Below are positions 1 through 8,266 of a stretch of 36,439 nt of DNA, piece after piece; the stretch's first letter is position 1; every line of letters begins with the position of its first letter. Made by a program: the position numbers and the translations under genes. The DNA comes from Stagnimonas sp. GTDB lineage: Bacteria; Pseudomonadota; Gammaproteobacteria; Nevskiales; Nevskiaceae. The stretch is taken from NCBI GenBank assembly GCA_030652575.1, contig JAUSQI010000017.1, forward strand, positions 1 to 36,439. The letters run 5' to 3'. The notes under the pieces are model-generated. The model saw only the letters and a list, made by a program, of their open reading frames with translations. It was not told where the DNA came from and did not search any database.

Positions 1-1
1 G

Positions 2-730
2 CAGTCGGTGGTGCAGGCGGCCAAGGCGCGGGGGCTCACGGTATTCGACGCGACCTGCCCGCTGGTCACCAAGGTGCATATCGAGGTGAAGCGCTACGCC
101 CGCGAGAAGCGCGAGGTGATCCTGATCGGCCACGAGGGCCACCCGGAAGTGGAAGGCACGATGGGCCAGTTCGATGCCAGTTTCGGTGGCGCGATCTATC
201 TGGTCGAGACGCCGGAAGATGTCGCCAAGCTGGCGCTCAACAACCCGGCGCACACCGCATTCGTGACGCAGACCACGCTGTCGATGGACGACACCGCCAA
301 GGTGATCGACGCGCTGCGCCAGCGCTTCCCCGAAATCATGGGACCGCGCAAGGACGACATCTGCTACGCCACGACCAACCGGCAGGATGCGGTGAAGCAG
401 CTGGCGGCGCAGTGCGACGTCATGCTGGTGGTGGGCTCGAAGAACTCCTCCAATTCCAACCGCCTGCGCGAGCTGAGCGAGTTGCTCGGCACGCCGGCTT
501 ATCTCATCGACGGGCCGGAAGATATTGATCCGAACTGGGTGCTGGGCAAGGCCCAGGTGGGCGTCACGGCCGGTGCCAGCGCACCCGAAACGCTGGTGAA
601 GCAGGTCGTGGCGCGGCTGCAAACGCTGGGCGGCGTGGCACCGCAGGAGTTGGCCGGCCGCGAGGAGCACATCGTGTTTTCACTGCCGCCGGCGCTGCGC
701 CGCGCCGTGCGCGGTGCCGCCATCACTTAG
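2..730 (+). CDS. ispH: 4-hydroxy-3-methylbut-2-enyl diphosphate reductase (IspH/LytB), 5' end outside window
   Basis: IspH is the last enzyme of the MEP isoprenoid pathway. It reduces HMBPP to IPP and DMAPP using a [4Fe-4S] cluster. The reading frame is open at the window edge, so the N-terminal part, including the first cluster cysteine, is missing. The family blocks are clear: [11 protein letters not shown] with a cluster Cys, [33 protein letters not shown] with another cluster Cys, [10 protein letters not shown], and [10 protein letters not shown], which contacts the diphosphate. It ends at TAG 728-730. This stop shares bases with the stop of the convergent pilE (TAA at 727-729 on the other strand), so there is no room for a terminator between them. 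The association of ispH with a minor-pilin cluster is also known in Pseudomonas. The assignment is certain; only the start is unseen. Confidence 0.97.
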   Translation, partial: QSVVQAAKARGLTVFDATCPLVTKVHIEVKRYAREKREVILIGHEGHPEVEGTMGQFDASFGGAIYLVETPEDVAKLALNNPAHTAFVTQTTLSMDDTAKVIDALRQRFPEIMGPRKDDICYATTNRQDAVKQLAAQCDVMLVVGSKNSSNSNRLRELSELLGTPAYLIDGPEDIDPNWVLGKAQVGVTAGASAPETLVKQVVARLQTLGGVAPQELAGREEHIVFSLPPALRRAVRGAAIT

Positions 731-1236
731 CGCCGCCAGCACTCCGCCGCCACGCCAGCAGACGCGCCCCGATCGCCGTTGGAACCGACACAGAGCGTGC
801 CGCAGCGGCTGTCGGTGCTGGCGACCACGGGGGCGGCGCTGATGCGAAAACCCAAGCGGCTCGGCGAGCCCTGCAAGGCGCAAGTGCTCATCGTGCCTGC
901 GGTGTCGCTGTTCAGTGCAAAGCTGTAGAGCGCGTCAGCGCTGTTGCGGCTGAGGGTGCCGCCGCTGGTGACATAGGCCACAGTGGCAGCGCCGCTGCCG
1001 GCGATGCCGAGCCGATCGAAATTGACGGCATAACCCTTGTGATCGACCGCATAGCTCTCTTGCCTGGTGGCGAGTTCCTGCAACGCCGCCTTAGCAACGG
1101 TGCGATTGGTGCGCATCACGTATTCGCGATAGCTCGGTACGGCCAGCGCCACCAGGATGCTGATGATGACGATGACGATGAGCAGTTCGATGATGGTGAA
1201 GCCGCGCTCTGCATGCCTCGGGGTGGACAAGCTCAT
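727..1236 (-). CDS. pilE: Type IV minor pilin PilE (cluster 1)
   Basis: This is a 169-residue prepilin. A 12-residue basic leader ends in Gly, followed by mature [20 protein letters not shown], which has the N-methylated Phe1, the Glu5 needed for assembly and the hydrophobic N-terminal helix. The globular part ends in ECWRR; a C-terminal ECW is common in PilE-type minor pilins and is also seen in the second pilE here. Its start overlaps the pilY1 stop by 4 bp (ATGA), so it is translated as the last gene of the minus-strand minor-pilin operon. Minor pilins of this type prime pilus assembly in the inner membrane and stay at the pilus tip with PilY1. It could equally be labelled a generic prepilin; the PilE label rests on gene order. 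Confidence 0.9.
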   Translation of the reverse strand: MSLSTPRHAERGFTIIELLIVIVIISILVALAVPSYREYVMRTNRTVAKAALQELATRQESYAVDHKGYAVNFDRLGIAGSGAATVAYVTSGGTLSRNSADALYSFALNSDTAGTMSTCALQGSPSRLGFRISAAPVVASTDSRCGTLCVGSNGDRGASAGVAAECWRR

Positions 1237-4200
1237 TTCTGTGTCTCGCCCAGGCTTTCACGCCAGCTGGCGCGGTAGGTGTCCCTGGCGGGGAGGGCAT
1301 ACACCTGCGCGCCTGCCGCCTGCTGGGTGCCTGCCAGCGCATTGATCTCGCCTGGCAAGCCATCGGACAGCAGCGAGTCGCGGCCGATCTGCGTGGCGAC
1401 GATGGTGCGCGCCTCGCCCTTGCGCACACCCACGGAGTAGAGGCGCGACGTGCCCTCGGTCGGTGCGCAAACGCGCCCGCCTGCGGCGCTGGTATCCGGC
1501 GGCACATAGCTGGTGAAGGTGGTGGTACCGCCCAGAGTGACGGGTGCGGAGAAATGCTTCTCGCCCGTGCGGGCAAACTGCACGCGGTAGCCGGTTGTAA
1601 AGCCGCTGATATCCGCCAGCGCGCTGCTGCTCACCGCGCTGATGTTGGTGAAGCTGGCCTGCTTCGGCAGGCTGCTGCTGGTCTCGGTCGTGATGATCTC
1701 GCCTGCGGCCTTGCCACTGACGAGGTCGGTGTCGCGCACCGCGTAGAACGAGTTTTCGGTGACGAGATTGAACGGATCTTCGCGGTCGCCGGTGCCGAAC
1801 AACACGATGTCGCTGCCTTGTTTGTTGACGGTATTGCGCAGCGGCACATAGTCGGGCGCAAAGAAGATGCGGCGGTCGTTGGCCAGATTGTTGGTGGCCG
1901 TGGAGTTGTGACGGCCAACGCTGGCAATGGGCGTGATCGTCCAGGCGCTGGCCAGCTTGCTGGCAAGATCCGCACGCCACAGGCGGCCGCCGGTATCGCC
2001 CACGTAGAGGCGGTCGGTGAAGCCATCGTTGTCGGTGTCCAGCGCCGTCAGATCGGACGGGATGCTATCCGCCAGCATCGGGTGCGCGTAGCTGCGGGTG
2101 CCGCTGGTGGCGGTGTAGGCGGCTGTCGTGCTCTCGCTGCGCACCGCGCGCCAGATCAGCTTGCCGGTCGCCGCTTCGATCATGAACAGGGCGTTGCCGA
2201 TGCTGTCATCGGTGCCGACCCTGGCGGCGGCAGTGCCGTTGCGGGAATTGTTCAGATCCTTGCCGATCTTTGCCCCCGCCGCGTTCAGGCCGCCGTTGTA
2301 GCCGCCGCCAAAAATCAGCGTGGTCAGGGCGCTGGAGTCATTGCCCAAGCTGCCATCGACATCCCTCCGGATGCGCCCGACCTGTGGCGTGGAGAACGCC
2401 AACCCGAGCTTGGCAAACTGCGCGGCGCTACCGGCATCGACCGTCGTCTGGCCTGCGCGCAACAAGCCTTCAGGGCTGATCTTCCACACCAGTTTGGGGG
2501 TGTCCGGATCGGTGACATCCAGGGCGTAATAGGCATTGCCGCCGCGCCGCAGGCCAAAGAACAGCAGCACGCGGTCGCCTTCAATCGGCGGGTTGGCGGT
2601 GGGGTTGTCCACCACATCGCCGATGATGCCCAGCTTGCCGGCATTGGCGCCGGTGGTGGGCGCGCGGTCGCGGATCAGCACCAGCGGCGAGCCATCCACG
2701 CCATAGGGCAGGGCAGAGCCAGCCACGTTTTCGCGCAGGGTCTTCAAGTTGCGCATCACGGCTTGCGGCATGAAGCCCCAGCTCTCCACGCCGGTATCGT
2801 CGCGCACCATGCGCAGGTAGCCGTCGGCAGAGCCAAACACCACCCGCACATCGTCGGTGCTGCGGCCAGCACGCGTGCCGTAGTTGATGGCCAGCGGTTT
2901 GGAATGCAGCACTGCGCCCATCATCCACGGCCTGCCGGTGATGCCGCTGTCGGTCTTCGAATTGCCGGGCCCGGTGCCCTTGGGCATGGCTTCGGTGCCG
3001 ACATCAAAGCCACGCGCGTAGAGCAGTAGCTCCTTGGTGATGGTGCTGGCACTGCGGCCCGTGTCGATGCCGCAGCCTGTGAGGCAGCTGTTGAGCGTGG
3101 TGTCGCAGCCGCTGTTGCAGCTGGCGGCTGTGAGCGGGCAGCTGCTCGTGCAGGTGCTGGAATTGCTGCTACACGTGAGGCCGCAGCTGTTGTTGGTGGT
3201 GCTGCAAGCGCTGGTGCAGCTGGGCGAAGAACTGGGGCAGGCCGCCAGTTCGCTGTCGCGGGTGGTGGTGCAGCTTGCCTTCTTGTTGTCGCGCGTGGTG
3301 CCGCAGGCGGTGACGGTGTCGTCGCAGGTTTTCTTGGCTGCTTTCTTCGCTGCTGTTTCGCAGGGTAATCCCAGGAAACAGGCCGCGGCATTGGCTTTTG
3401 CGTCGCAGCTGGGGTACTCGATCGGGATGATCAGCAGGGTGTTGGTTCGCGCAGTGCTGACGCAGCTGTTGTAGGTCGTGTCCGCTCCATCGCTGCATTG
3501 CGTGAACTTGGTATTGGCGGCGTTGCGGCAGTCAACGCCCGGCTTTGCGCACTGGGCGTTGCAACTGCCCAGTTCCAGCCCGCAGCTGCTGTTGCAGCTG
3601 CCCAGGACACTCGAACAGGCGCTGGGGCAGTTGCTCAGTGCGGTGTTGCAACTGGCGTGGCAGGAGCTTGCATTGCCATCGCAGTTCGACAAGACCGTGC
3701 AGAGGTTCCTCTCGGTGGTGCTCTGCGAAACGACGCCCGTGGCGGCCTGCAACTCGGTTCTCACCGCCGACTCATCCGGGTTGAGCGCCGCCAGCCTTGC
3801 GCCGTCGGTGCTGGTGTACGAGTCAAAAAACAGCTTGCGTGCATTGGTGGCATTGGCGCGGCCGGGGTTGCCGCCACCGCCAAACTGATAGCCCGGGATT
3901 TTCTGCCCCGCGCCGCCCAGGTCAGCCACCGGGCCATCGGTGCTGACACCCGTGCCCAGCTTCGCGGGGTCGGTCCAGACCGTCAGTGCATTGTTGAGGA
4001 TGCGCCCATTGCTGCCGATGGCGGCTACGGCGCGCGCATCGACCACATCGAACAAGCCCTTGGGATTAGGTGCCGGTTTTGTTTGCAGCTTGAGGCGCTT
4101 GAGGTTGCCGTGCCAGTCCGGTTTTTGGTTGATGTCAGCGCGGAACGCCGGCAGGTAGGCAGAGTCCAGCCTGCCGCTGGCCGTGGTGCGGCTGGCGGCG

Positions 4201-5573
4201 ATGACAAGGCTGCTGAGCGTGGTGTCGACTGACAAGGGCGCAATCATCGCGCTCGCAATGTCGTGGCCGCGCGCAGCAAGGCCCAGCACATTGGTATAGG
4301 TGGTGACATTGCCGCCGAGATCGCGGATGGCGCTGAGATCAGCCAGGTTGCCGACCGAGTCCTGCAACAGGAAATAGGATTTGATGCGGCGGCGATCGCC
4401 GTCGTAGAGAAAGCCTTCATTGGCAGCGGTATTGACCACGTTGGCCAGGCTCAACACCCCTGTGGGTTCGCGGGCTGCCGCCTCTGGCATGAAGCGCCGC
4501 AGCTCGGCATCGGAGTCATCCTGCTTGGCCGACCCAGTGAGCTGCACATGCAGGAAATTGATGTTGCAGGCCTGGGGATAGGTTTGCAGCGCGGACACAT
4601 ACTTGCGGGGGTTGTTGCCGGTTTCGATGGTCTGGTCGCGAACCAGCGTCTTGGCCAGCAGATTGTCGTTGACCCCGAGGCCGCCGTTGAAGATCGGGCC
4701 ACCCGTGAGATAGGTCATCAGCTCCACATAGAGCTCTTTGGTCTGGTAAGGCGTGCTGCTGAGCGGGTTGGCCAACGTGCCGCCGGTGAGCAGATTGCCC
4801 ACTGCGCCGACGAGCAGCGGAAATACCTTGGCCAGCAACTCGTCAACACGGGTGAGATCCAGCAGGCCCAGAAAGATATAGCCGCCGTTGCTGCAAGCGG
4901 GCGTGTTCTGCCGCAGGCCGCCCAGGCTCGACTGATCGGCGAAGTTGCACGGTGCGCCCGAGGCACCCGAGTTGCCGTGATTGAGCATGATGCCCACACG
5001 GGTATCGATCAGCTCTTGCAGGATGTTCGAGAGCGTCAGATAGACGGGCAGCGCGCTGGTGAGGGTTTGCAGCAGGTTGGGCACGCTGCTCAGCGCGGAG
5101 CCGACCAGGCCGAGCAAACCGCCCACGAGATCGCCCACGATGGGAATGCTGGTCACCATCCCCAGCACGTCAAACACGCTTTCGTTCAACAGGTCGGGAA
5201 CCAGCCCCAGCACGCTATTCAGCAAGCCCGCAACACCACCCAGCAAATTGCCGGGCAGGCTGCCTACGGCGGTCAGCAGGGTGCCAAGCGACAGCAGCTG
5301 TTGCAGGCCGGCACAACCGGCGTTTTCAGGCTTGCTGGCGTCAGGATCGTTGGGTGCCAGCAGCACATTGGTGCAGACCACCGCATTCACATCAAGCAGG
5401 TTGACGTCGAGCGCGATCATGGTGAGCGGCGCTTGAGCGATCGGTGCGGCCGGACTGGTGTAGATGTCGAGATCGTCAGCTTGTGTGCTGGACCAGGGCA
5501 GAACGACACACACCGCCATGCCCAGCGATAAAAACACTTGTTGCAGGCAACGCGGTAGCAGAGATGTGTTCAT
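1233..5573 (-). CDS. pilY1: PilY1 pilus-tip adhesin with cysteine-ladder insertion (cluster 1)
   Basis: This is a 1446-residue PilY1/PilC-family tip protein. I chose ATG 5573 because GAGGAG (5581-5586) lies 7 nt upstream; ATG 5588 lacks this. A signal peptide ends near ...SSTQA-DDLDIY. Residues about 45-480 look like a vWA-type domain with a degenerate metal site (DVNLLDVN instead of DxSxS). A very hydrophobic Gly/Leu-rich stretch at about residues 89-178 interrupts it. Residues 625-834 hold 30 cysteines in a mirror-symmetric pattern (separate entry). The C-terminal part, from about residue 845, is the seven-bladed PilY1 propeller, with calcium loop DTDNDGFTD at 1179-1187 followed by YVGDTGGRLWRADL. 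PilY1 caps the minor-pilin complex and works in adhesion, surface sensing and pilus dynamics. The gene is coupled to pilX (the ribosome site overlaps the pilX stop) and to pilE (4-bp overlap). Function by family is secure; the insertions are unusual. Confidence 0.93.
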   Translation of the reverse strand: MNTSLLPRCLQQVFLSLGMAVCVVLPWSSTQADDLDIYTSPAAPIAQAPLTMIALDVNLLDVNAVVCTNVLLAPNDPDASKPENAGCAGLQQLLSLGTLLTAVGSLPGNLLGGVAGLLNSVLGLVPDLLNESVFDVLGMVTSIPIVGDLVGGLLGLVGSALSSVPNLLQTLTSALPVYLTLSNILQELIDTRVGIMLNHGNSGASGAPCNFADQSSLGGLRQNTPACSNGGYIFLGLLDLTRVDELLAKVFPLLVGAVGNLLTGGTLANPLSSTPYQTKELYVELMTYLTGGPIFNGGLGVNDNLLAKTLVRDQTIETGNNPRKYVSALQTYPQACNINFLHVQLTGSAKQDDSDAELRRFMPEAAAREPTGVLSLANVVNTAANEGFLYDGDRRRIKSYFLLQDSVGNLADLSAIRDLGGNVTTYTNVLGLAARGHDIASAMIAPLSVDTTLSSLVIAASRTTASGRLDSAYLPAFRADINQKPDWHGNLKRLKLQTKPAPNPKGLFDVVDARAVAAIGSNGRILNNALTVWTDPAKLGTGVSTDGPVADLGGAGQKIPGYQFGGGGNPGRANATNARKLFFDSYTSTDGARLAALNPDESAVRTELQAATGVVSQSTTERNLCTVLSNCDGNASSCHASCNTALSNCPSACSSVLGSCNSSCGLELGSCNAQCAKPGVDCRNAANTKFTQCSDGADTTYNSCVSTARTNTLLIIPIEYPSCDAKANAAACFLGLPCETAAKKAAKKTCDDTVTACGTTRDNKKASCTTTRDSELAACPSSSPSCTSACSTTNNSCGLTCSSNSSTCTSSCPLTAASCNSGCDTTLNSCLTGCGIDTGRSASTITKELLLYARGFDVGTEAMPKGTGPGNSKTDSGITGRPWMMGAVLHSKPLAINYGTRAGRSTDDVRVVFGSADGYLRMVRDDTGVESWGFMPQAVMRNLKTLRENVAGSALPYGVDGSPLVLIRDRAPTTGANAGKLGIIGDVVDNPTANPPIEGDRVLLFFGLRRGGNAYYALDVTDPDTPKLVWKISPEGLLRAGQTTVDAGSAAQFAKLGLAFSTPQVGRIRRDVDGSLGNDSSALTTLIFGGGYNGGLNAAGAKIGKDLNNSRNGTAAARVGTDDSIGNALFMIEAATGKLIWRAVRSESTTAAYTATSGTRSYAHPMLADSIPSDLTALDTDNDGFTDRLYVGDTGGRLWRADLASKLASAWTITPIASVGRHNSTATNNLANDRRIFFAPDYVPLRNTVNKQGSDIVLFGTGDREDPFNLVTENSFYAVRDTDLVSGKAAGEIITTETSSSLPKQASFTNISAVSSSALADISGFTTGYRVQFARTGEKHFSAPVTLGGTTTFTSYVPPDTSAAGGRVCAPTEGTSRLYSVGVRKGEARTIVATQIGRDSLLSDGLPGEINALAGTQQAAGAQVYALPARDTYRASWRESLGETQK
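3072..3701 (-). repeat. Cysteine-ladder segment encoded in pilY1 (30 Cys, 11-residue repeat, mirror symmetric)
   Basis: This segment encodes PilY1-1 residues 625-834. I counted the residues between successive cysteines directly. The N arm (625-704) reads 5,6,3,6,3,6,3,6,3,6,10,10. The hinge (705-756) reads 18,8,5,11,6. The C arm (757-834) reads 10,10,6,3,6,3,6,3,6,3,6,3. Read outward from the hinge, both arms are 10,10,6,3,6,3,6,3,6,3,6, and they differ only in the outermost gap. C-x3-C-x6 and C-x10 are both 11-residue periods, which is three alpha-helical turns. A helical hairpin with up to 13 nested inter-arm disulfides is the simplest reading (inference). The related small-scale precedent is the alpha-hairpinin fold, with CX3C pairs on two antiparallel helices. 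Confidence 0.85.
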
Positions 5574-5584
5574 GGGGTGGCTCC

Positions 5585-6115
5585 TCACTCGTAATTGACG
5601 CCAGACACTTTGGTATGCAGCTTCAAGGTGCCTTCTGTGATCTCGGCAGCGCTCATGCCGTCGCCCGAGCGGTCGTAGCCGCCGGTGACGGTGAAGCGTG
5701 CGAAGTCGTAATTCCGGGCGCTGAGTTCAGCCTCGCGCAGCACGTTCACCTCGACAAACAGCGGCAGTTCGCGGCGCACCAGCGCGTAGCCGTGGGCCTG
5801 CAAGGGGGCGGTTGCCAGGCTCAGGTCGATGGAAGGTGAGATGCAGGTGAACGACTGTGTGGTCACCGCGCTGGGCAGCACGCAGGCGGCGAAGTTTTCA
5901 TTGCCATCCACCGGCAGGCTGGTGCCGTTGGTGACGAAACTCACCATCGACTCGGCACCCTGGATGGCGGTCATGCGGCTCTCGGCGTTTTGCGAGAGCT
6001 TGAGTTCCACCTGCGTCGTGCGCACCGCTGCCACGCCCAGCAGCGTGATGATGACCAGCATCAGCAGTGCAATGGCGAGTGCAGCACCGCGTTGGGTGGC
6101 GGGGGTGCGGGTCAT
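5585..6115 (-). CDS. pilX: Type IV minor pilin PilX (cluster 1)
   Basis: This is a 176-residue PilX. The N terminus QRGAALAIALLMLVIITLLG followed by AAVRTTQVELKLSQNAESRM..AIQGAES matches the PilX_N pattern: a basic leader, a cleavage Gly, a hydrophobic helix and the conserved QGAE segment. Mature position 5 is not Glu. This is typical of PilX and its type II secretion counterpart GspK, and fits a place at the very tip, where no preceding subunit needs the Glu5 contact. It overlaps pilW upstream by 4 bp (ATGA), and its stop overlaps the Shine-Dalgarno of pilY1, so the three are translationally coupled. The C-terminal part has a single cysteine pair spread over the globular domain. Confidence 0.9.
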   Translation of the reverse strand: MTRTPATQRGAALAIALLMLVIITLLGVAAVRTTQVELKLSQNAESRMTAIQGAESMVSFVTNGTSLPVDGNENFAACVLPSAVTTQSFTCISPSIDLSLATAPLQAHGYALVRRELPLFVEVNVLREAELSARNYDFARFTVTGGYDRSGDGMSAAEITEGTLKLHTKVSGVNYE

Positions 6116-7164
6116 GGTTGAAAGTTCTTCAGTTGCACAGTGGTGGTGAAACTGCGGCGCAGCACGCCCGTGGCAGGTGTGGGCGAAAAATCAGCGAGGT
6201 CGCCGAGGGTGAAGGTTTTGGCATCATTGCTGGCCTGCACGTTGAGGGCGGTGGTGCGCACCAGAATGGTGATGCGCGCCGTACGGGCCTGAAACAACTG
6301 GTCTGCCGTGGGCGTGCTGGTGTAGTTCTCGACGGTATCGGCCCCAATCCCCCACTCGATTTGCAGGTTTTCGACGCCTTCGGCCAGGCAGTCTTCTTCC
6401 ATTGCCGGCGGGTTGAGGGTGTCGTTGAGGTAGCGGCGGCAGAGGATGGGCAGGCCATCGCCGATTGTCTTCAGCCAGTTGCGCACGTAATACATCTGCG
6501 GCGTGTAGGCATAGACCTGCACGGGTGTGTTCACCGGCCTGCAGGTTTCGTTGATGCCGCTCGAATCCGGGCAATCGGCAGGGCCACCCAGGTCAAAGCT
6601 GGCAACGGCGCGAAACAGTGAGGCAATGCTCTGGTTGGTCTTGACATAAAAACGGTTTTCGACGGTGCCGCCCACCGCTGTATTGATGCCGTCATTTCGA
6701 TACGCCGCCACGCCTGAGACGCGGCGCACCATCAGCACATCGGTGTTGTCCTGCACATTGGCTGACGTCAGGCAGGGCAGTTGGGCAACGGTGTGGTTGC
6801 GAAACTGGATCGGGGTGCCGACATTGAACAGCCACACATCCGGTGTCTCGCCCGTGGGGCCGCAGGTGCCGGTGCTGCTGGCCACCGCCGCGCGCGCCGC
6901 GGCTGAAATGCGCACGTTGTCGCTGGCATCCACCAGCCTCACGCCGCCCCAATAGCCGGCCATTGCGAGGTCGCGCGAGATCGAGTCCAGTGCGAAGCGG
7001 GCGTTGTCCTGCACGGTGGCGATGGCCTCGTTCTGCCGGGAGTTCTGGCTGCTGGACAGAAACACGCCGATGATCACGCCGATCACGATCAGCCCCAGCG
7101 TGAGCGCAATCATCAGCTCGACGAGGGTGAGACCTTGCTGCTGTCTGGGGTGGGTGTGGTGCAT
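6112..7164 (-). CDS. pilW: Type IV minor pilin PilW (cluster 1)
   Basis: This is a 350-residue PilW. An 11-residue leader ends in QQQG, followed by LTLVELMIALTLGLIVIGVIIGVF with Glu5 and a long hydrophobic helix. NARFALDSISRDLAMAGYWGG follows, the family hallmark (xxRxAxDxLxRDLRxAGYxGC-like). The large size compared with other pilins is normal for PilW. The C terminus, with FTTTVQLKNFQP, also matches the family ending (RR.FTTTV.LRN), which recurs in the second copy here. The gene lies 2 nt after pilV and overlaps pilX by 4 bp. It is part of the tip complex with PilV, PilX, PilE and PilY1. Confidence 0.92.
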   Translation of the reverse strand: MHHTHPRQQQGLTLVELMIALTLGLIVIGVIIGVFLSSSQNSRQNEAIATVQDNARFALDSISRDLAMAGYWGGVRLVDASDNVRISAAARAAVASSTGTCGPTGETPDVWLFNVGTPIQFRNHTVAQLPCLTSANVQDNTDVLMVRRVSGVAAYRNDGINTAVGGTVENRFYVKTNQSIASLFRAVASFDLGGPADCPDSSGINETCRPVNTPVQVYAYTPQMYYVRNWLKTIGDGLPILCRRYLNDTLNPPAMEEDCLAEGVENLQIEWGIGADTVENYTSTPTADQLFQARTARITILVRTTALNVQASNDAKTFTLGDLADFSPTPATGVLRRSFTTTVQLKNFQP

Positions 7165-7166
7165 GG

Positions 7167-7775
7167 TCAGGCTCTGACGTGGGCTTGCAGGCGCAGCACG
7201 CGGCGAAAGCTCTGGCCGTTTGCCGGCTCATAGGCGGCTTCGCTGGCACCACACGTATCGCTGGTAGGGTCGTCGGGATCACCGTCCGAGGCCTGGGTGA
7301 TGGCTGTCATGCCGCGCCAGGCAATCACCACCTCAACCATCGCGCCGGTGCGCCGGATGCAGCCAACCGGCGAGCGCAGGCCACCCGCGCTGGCGGTGCT
7401 GCCGTCGCCCTCGCTGATTTGCTCTGACACGCCATCCAGCGCCTGCCACCAGTTGGCGATATCGAAAGTCACCAGATCGGCGGCGCTACACGCGGTGCCA
7501 CCACTGCTGCCACAAGTTGGCGTTGCCGGTGCGGCCTTCACCTCGACCCCCTGCGTGACGTAGGCATCAATTTGCAGCGAGTTGCTGCGGATGCGCTCCA
7601 GCATGTCCTGCGCGATCACCGTGGCGGTGGTGCGCTGCATGGCATCGAACGCCGCTTTCTTGGAGATGGCCTGCAAGGCCGTTGCCGTGAGCAGGCCGAT
7701 GGCGACCACGAAGATCGTCACCAGCACTTCAACCAGTGTGAAACCCGCTTGGCTGATGGGGCGCTTCAGCTGCAT
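7167..7775 (-). CDS. pilV: Type IV minor pilin PilV (cluster 1)
   Basis: This is a 202-residue PilV. An 11-residue leader MQLKRPISQAG is followed by FTLVEVLVTIFVVAIGLLTATALQ, with Glu5 and the VxxIGLL signature of PilV/GspI-type pilins. The region DMLERIRSNSL matches the usual A.DM.ERIRAN segment of this family. The four central cysteines (PTCGSSGGTACS, VGCIRRTG, DTCGAS) probably form disulfides. Its start overlaps the 3' end of the upstream fimT by 10 bp, and pilW follows after 2 nt, so it is the second gene of the operon. Confidence 0.92.
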   Translation of the reverse strand: MQLKRPISQAGFTLVEVLVTIFVVAIGLLTATALQAISKKAAFDAMQRTTATVIAQDMLERIRSNSLQIDAYVTQGVEVKAAPATPTCGSSGGTACSAADLVTFDIANWWQALDGVSEQISEGDGSTASAGGLRSPVGCIRRTGAMVEVVIAWRGMTAITQASDGDPDDPTSDTCGASEAAYEPANGQSFRRVLRLQAHVRA

Positions 7776-8266
7776 GGGTGCAAGTCCAAAGCCACCCGGC
7801 CGCTGCGCGACACGGTGATCTGCCGCCCGCGCGGGTCTGGTGCCGCGCGACAGAGATCGAACGTGGCGGCAGTGCCCACCCGGCCTGCGGCATCAAACGC
7901 CAGCGGACTGCTGACACCCGTGAGCGCCAGGTCGTGCGGTAGCGGGCCTTGAATCTGCAAGGCGGTGCCGAGCGTGGTGCCCTGGTAGATGATCCAGCCA
8001 TCCTGCCAGCTGCTGCCCCCGCTGGCGCAAGCCGGCACTTGGGGATTGCTGAGATCACGCGCGCAAATTGAAACCACGCTGTTGCGCGCGATGGCCTCGG
8101 ACCGCGCCCGCGCCAAGCCCGTGTAAAAAGACGTTGCCGCCTGACGCGACTCGGCACCTTGCATCATGCTGCGAAAGCTGGGGATGGCAATGCCCGTGAG
8201 GATGCCCGCGATGGCGATCACGACCAGCAGCTCCATCAGGGTGAATCCGATTTGCGCAGTTCTCAT
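7766..8266 (-). CDS. fimT: FimT/FimU-type minor pilin, GspH family (cluster 1)
   Basis: This is a 166-residue prepilin. ATG 8266 is preferred over the longer frame starting at 8296 because AAGGAG (8273-8278) lies 6 nt upstream of it; the longer start would place that site inside the gene. The leader is only MRTAQIG, followed by FTLMELLVVIAIAGILTGIAIPSF with Glu5. The domain contains ..ARSEAIARNSVVSIC.. and ends with QITVSRSGRVALDLHPCS, the GspH/FimT signature (I.vs..GRvr.C). It is the promoter-proximal gene of the minus-strand operon. FimT and FimU cannot be told apart from this alone. Some FimT proteins in this group bind DNA during natural transformation, through basic C-terminal residues. 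Confidence 0.88.
   Translation of the reverse strand: MRTAQIGFTLMELLVVIAIAGILTGIAIPSFRSMMQGAESRQAATSFYTGLARARSEAIARNSVVSICARDLSNPQVPACASGGSSWQDGWIIYQGTTLGTALQIQGPLPHDLALTGVSSPLAFDAAGRVGTAATFDLCRAAPDPRGRQITVSRSGRVALDLHPCS

Noticed and set aside
1554-3029. Long plus-strand open frame opposite pilY1-1 (also 3498-4232 and 4263-5531)
   Set aside because: These are antisense shadows caused by GC-rich codon structure. The minus-strand frame has signal peptide, domain motifs and operon couplings, while the plus frames show no recognisable domain.
3072-3701. The cysteine-rich stretch of pilY1-1 as a frameshift or sequencing artefact
   Set aside because: The frame continues into a perfect PilY1 propeller on the far side, and the Cys spacing is too regular and mirror-symmetric to be a wrong frame.
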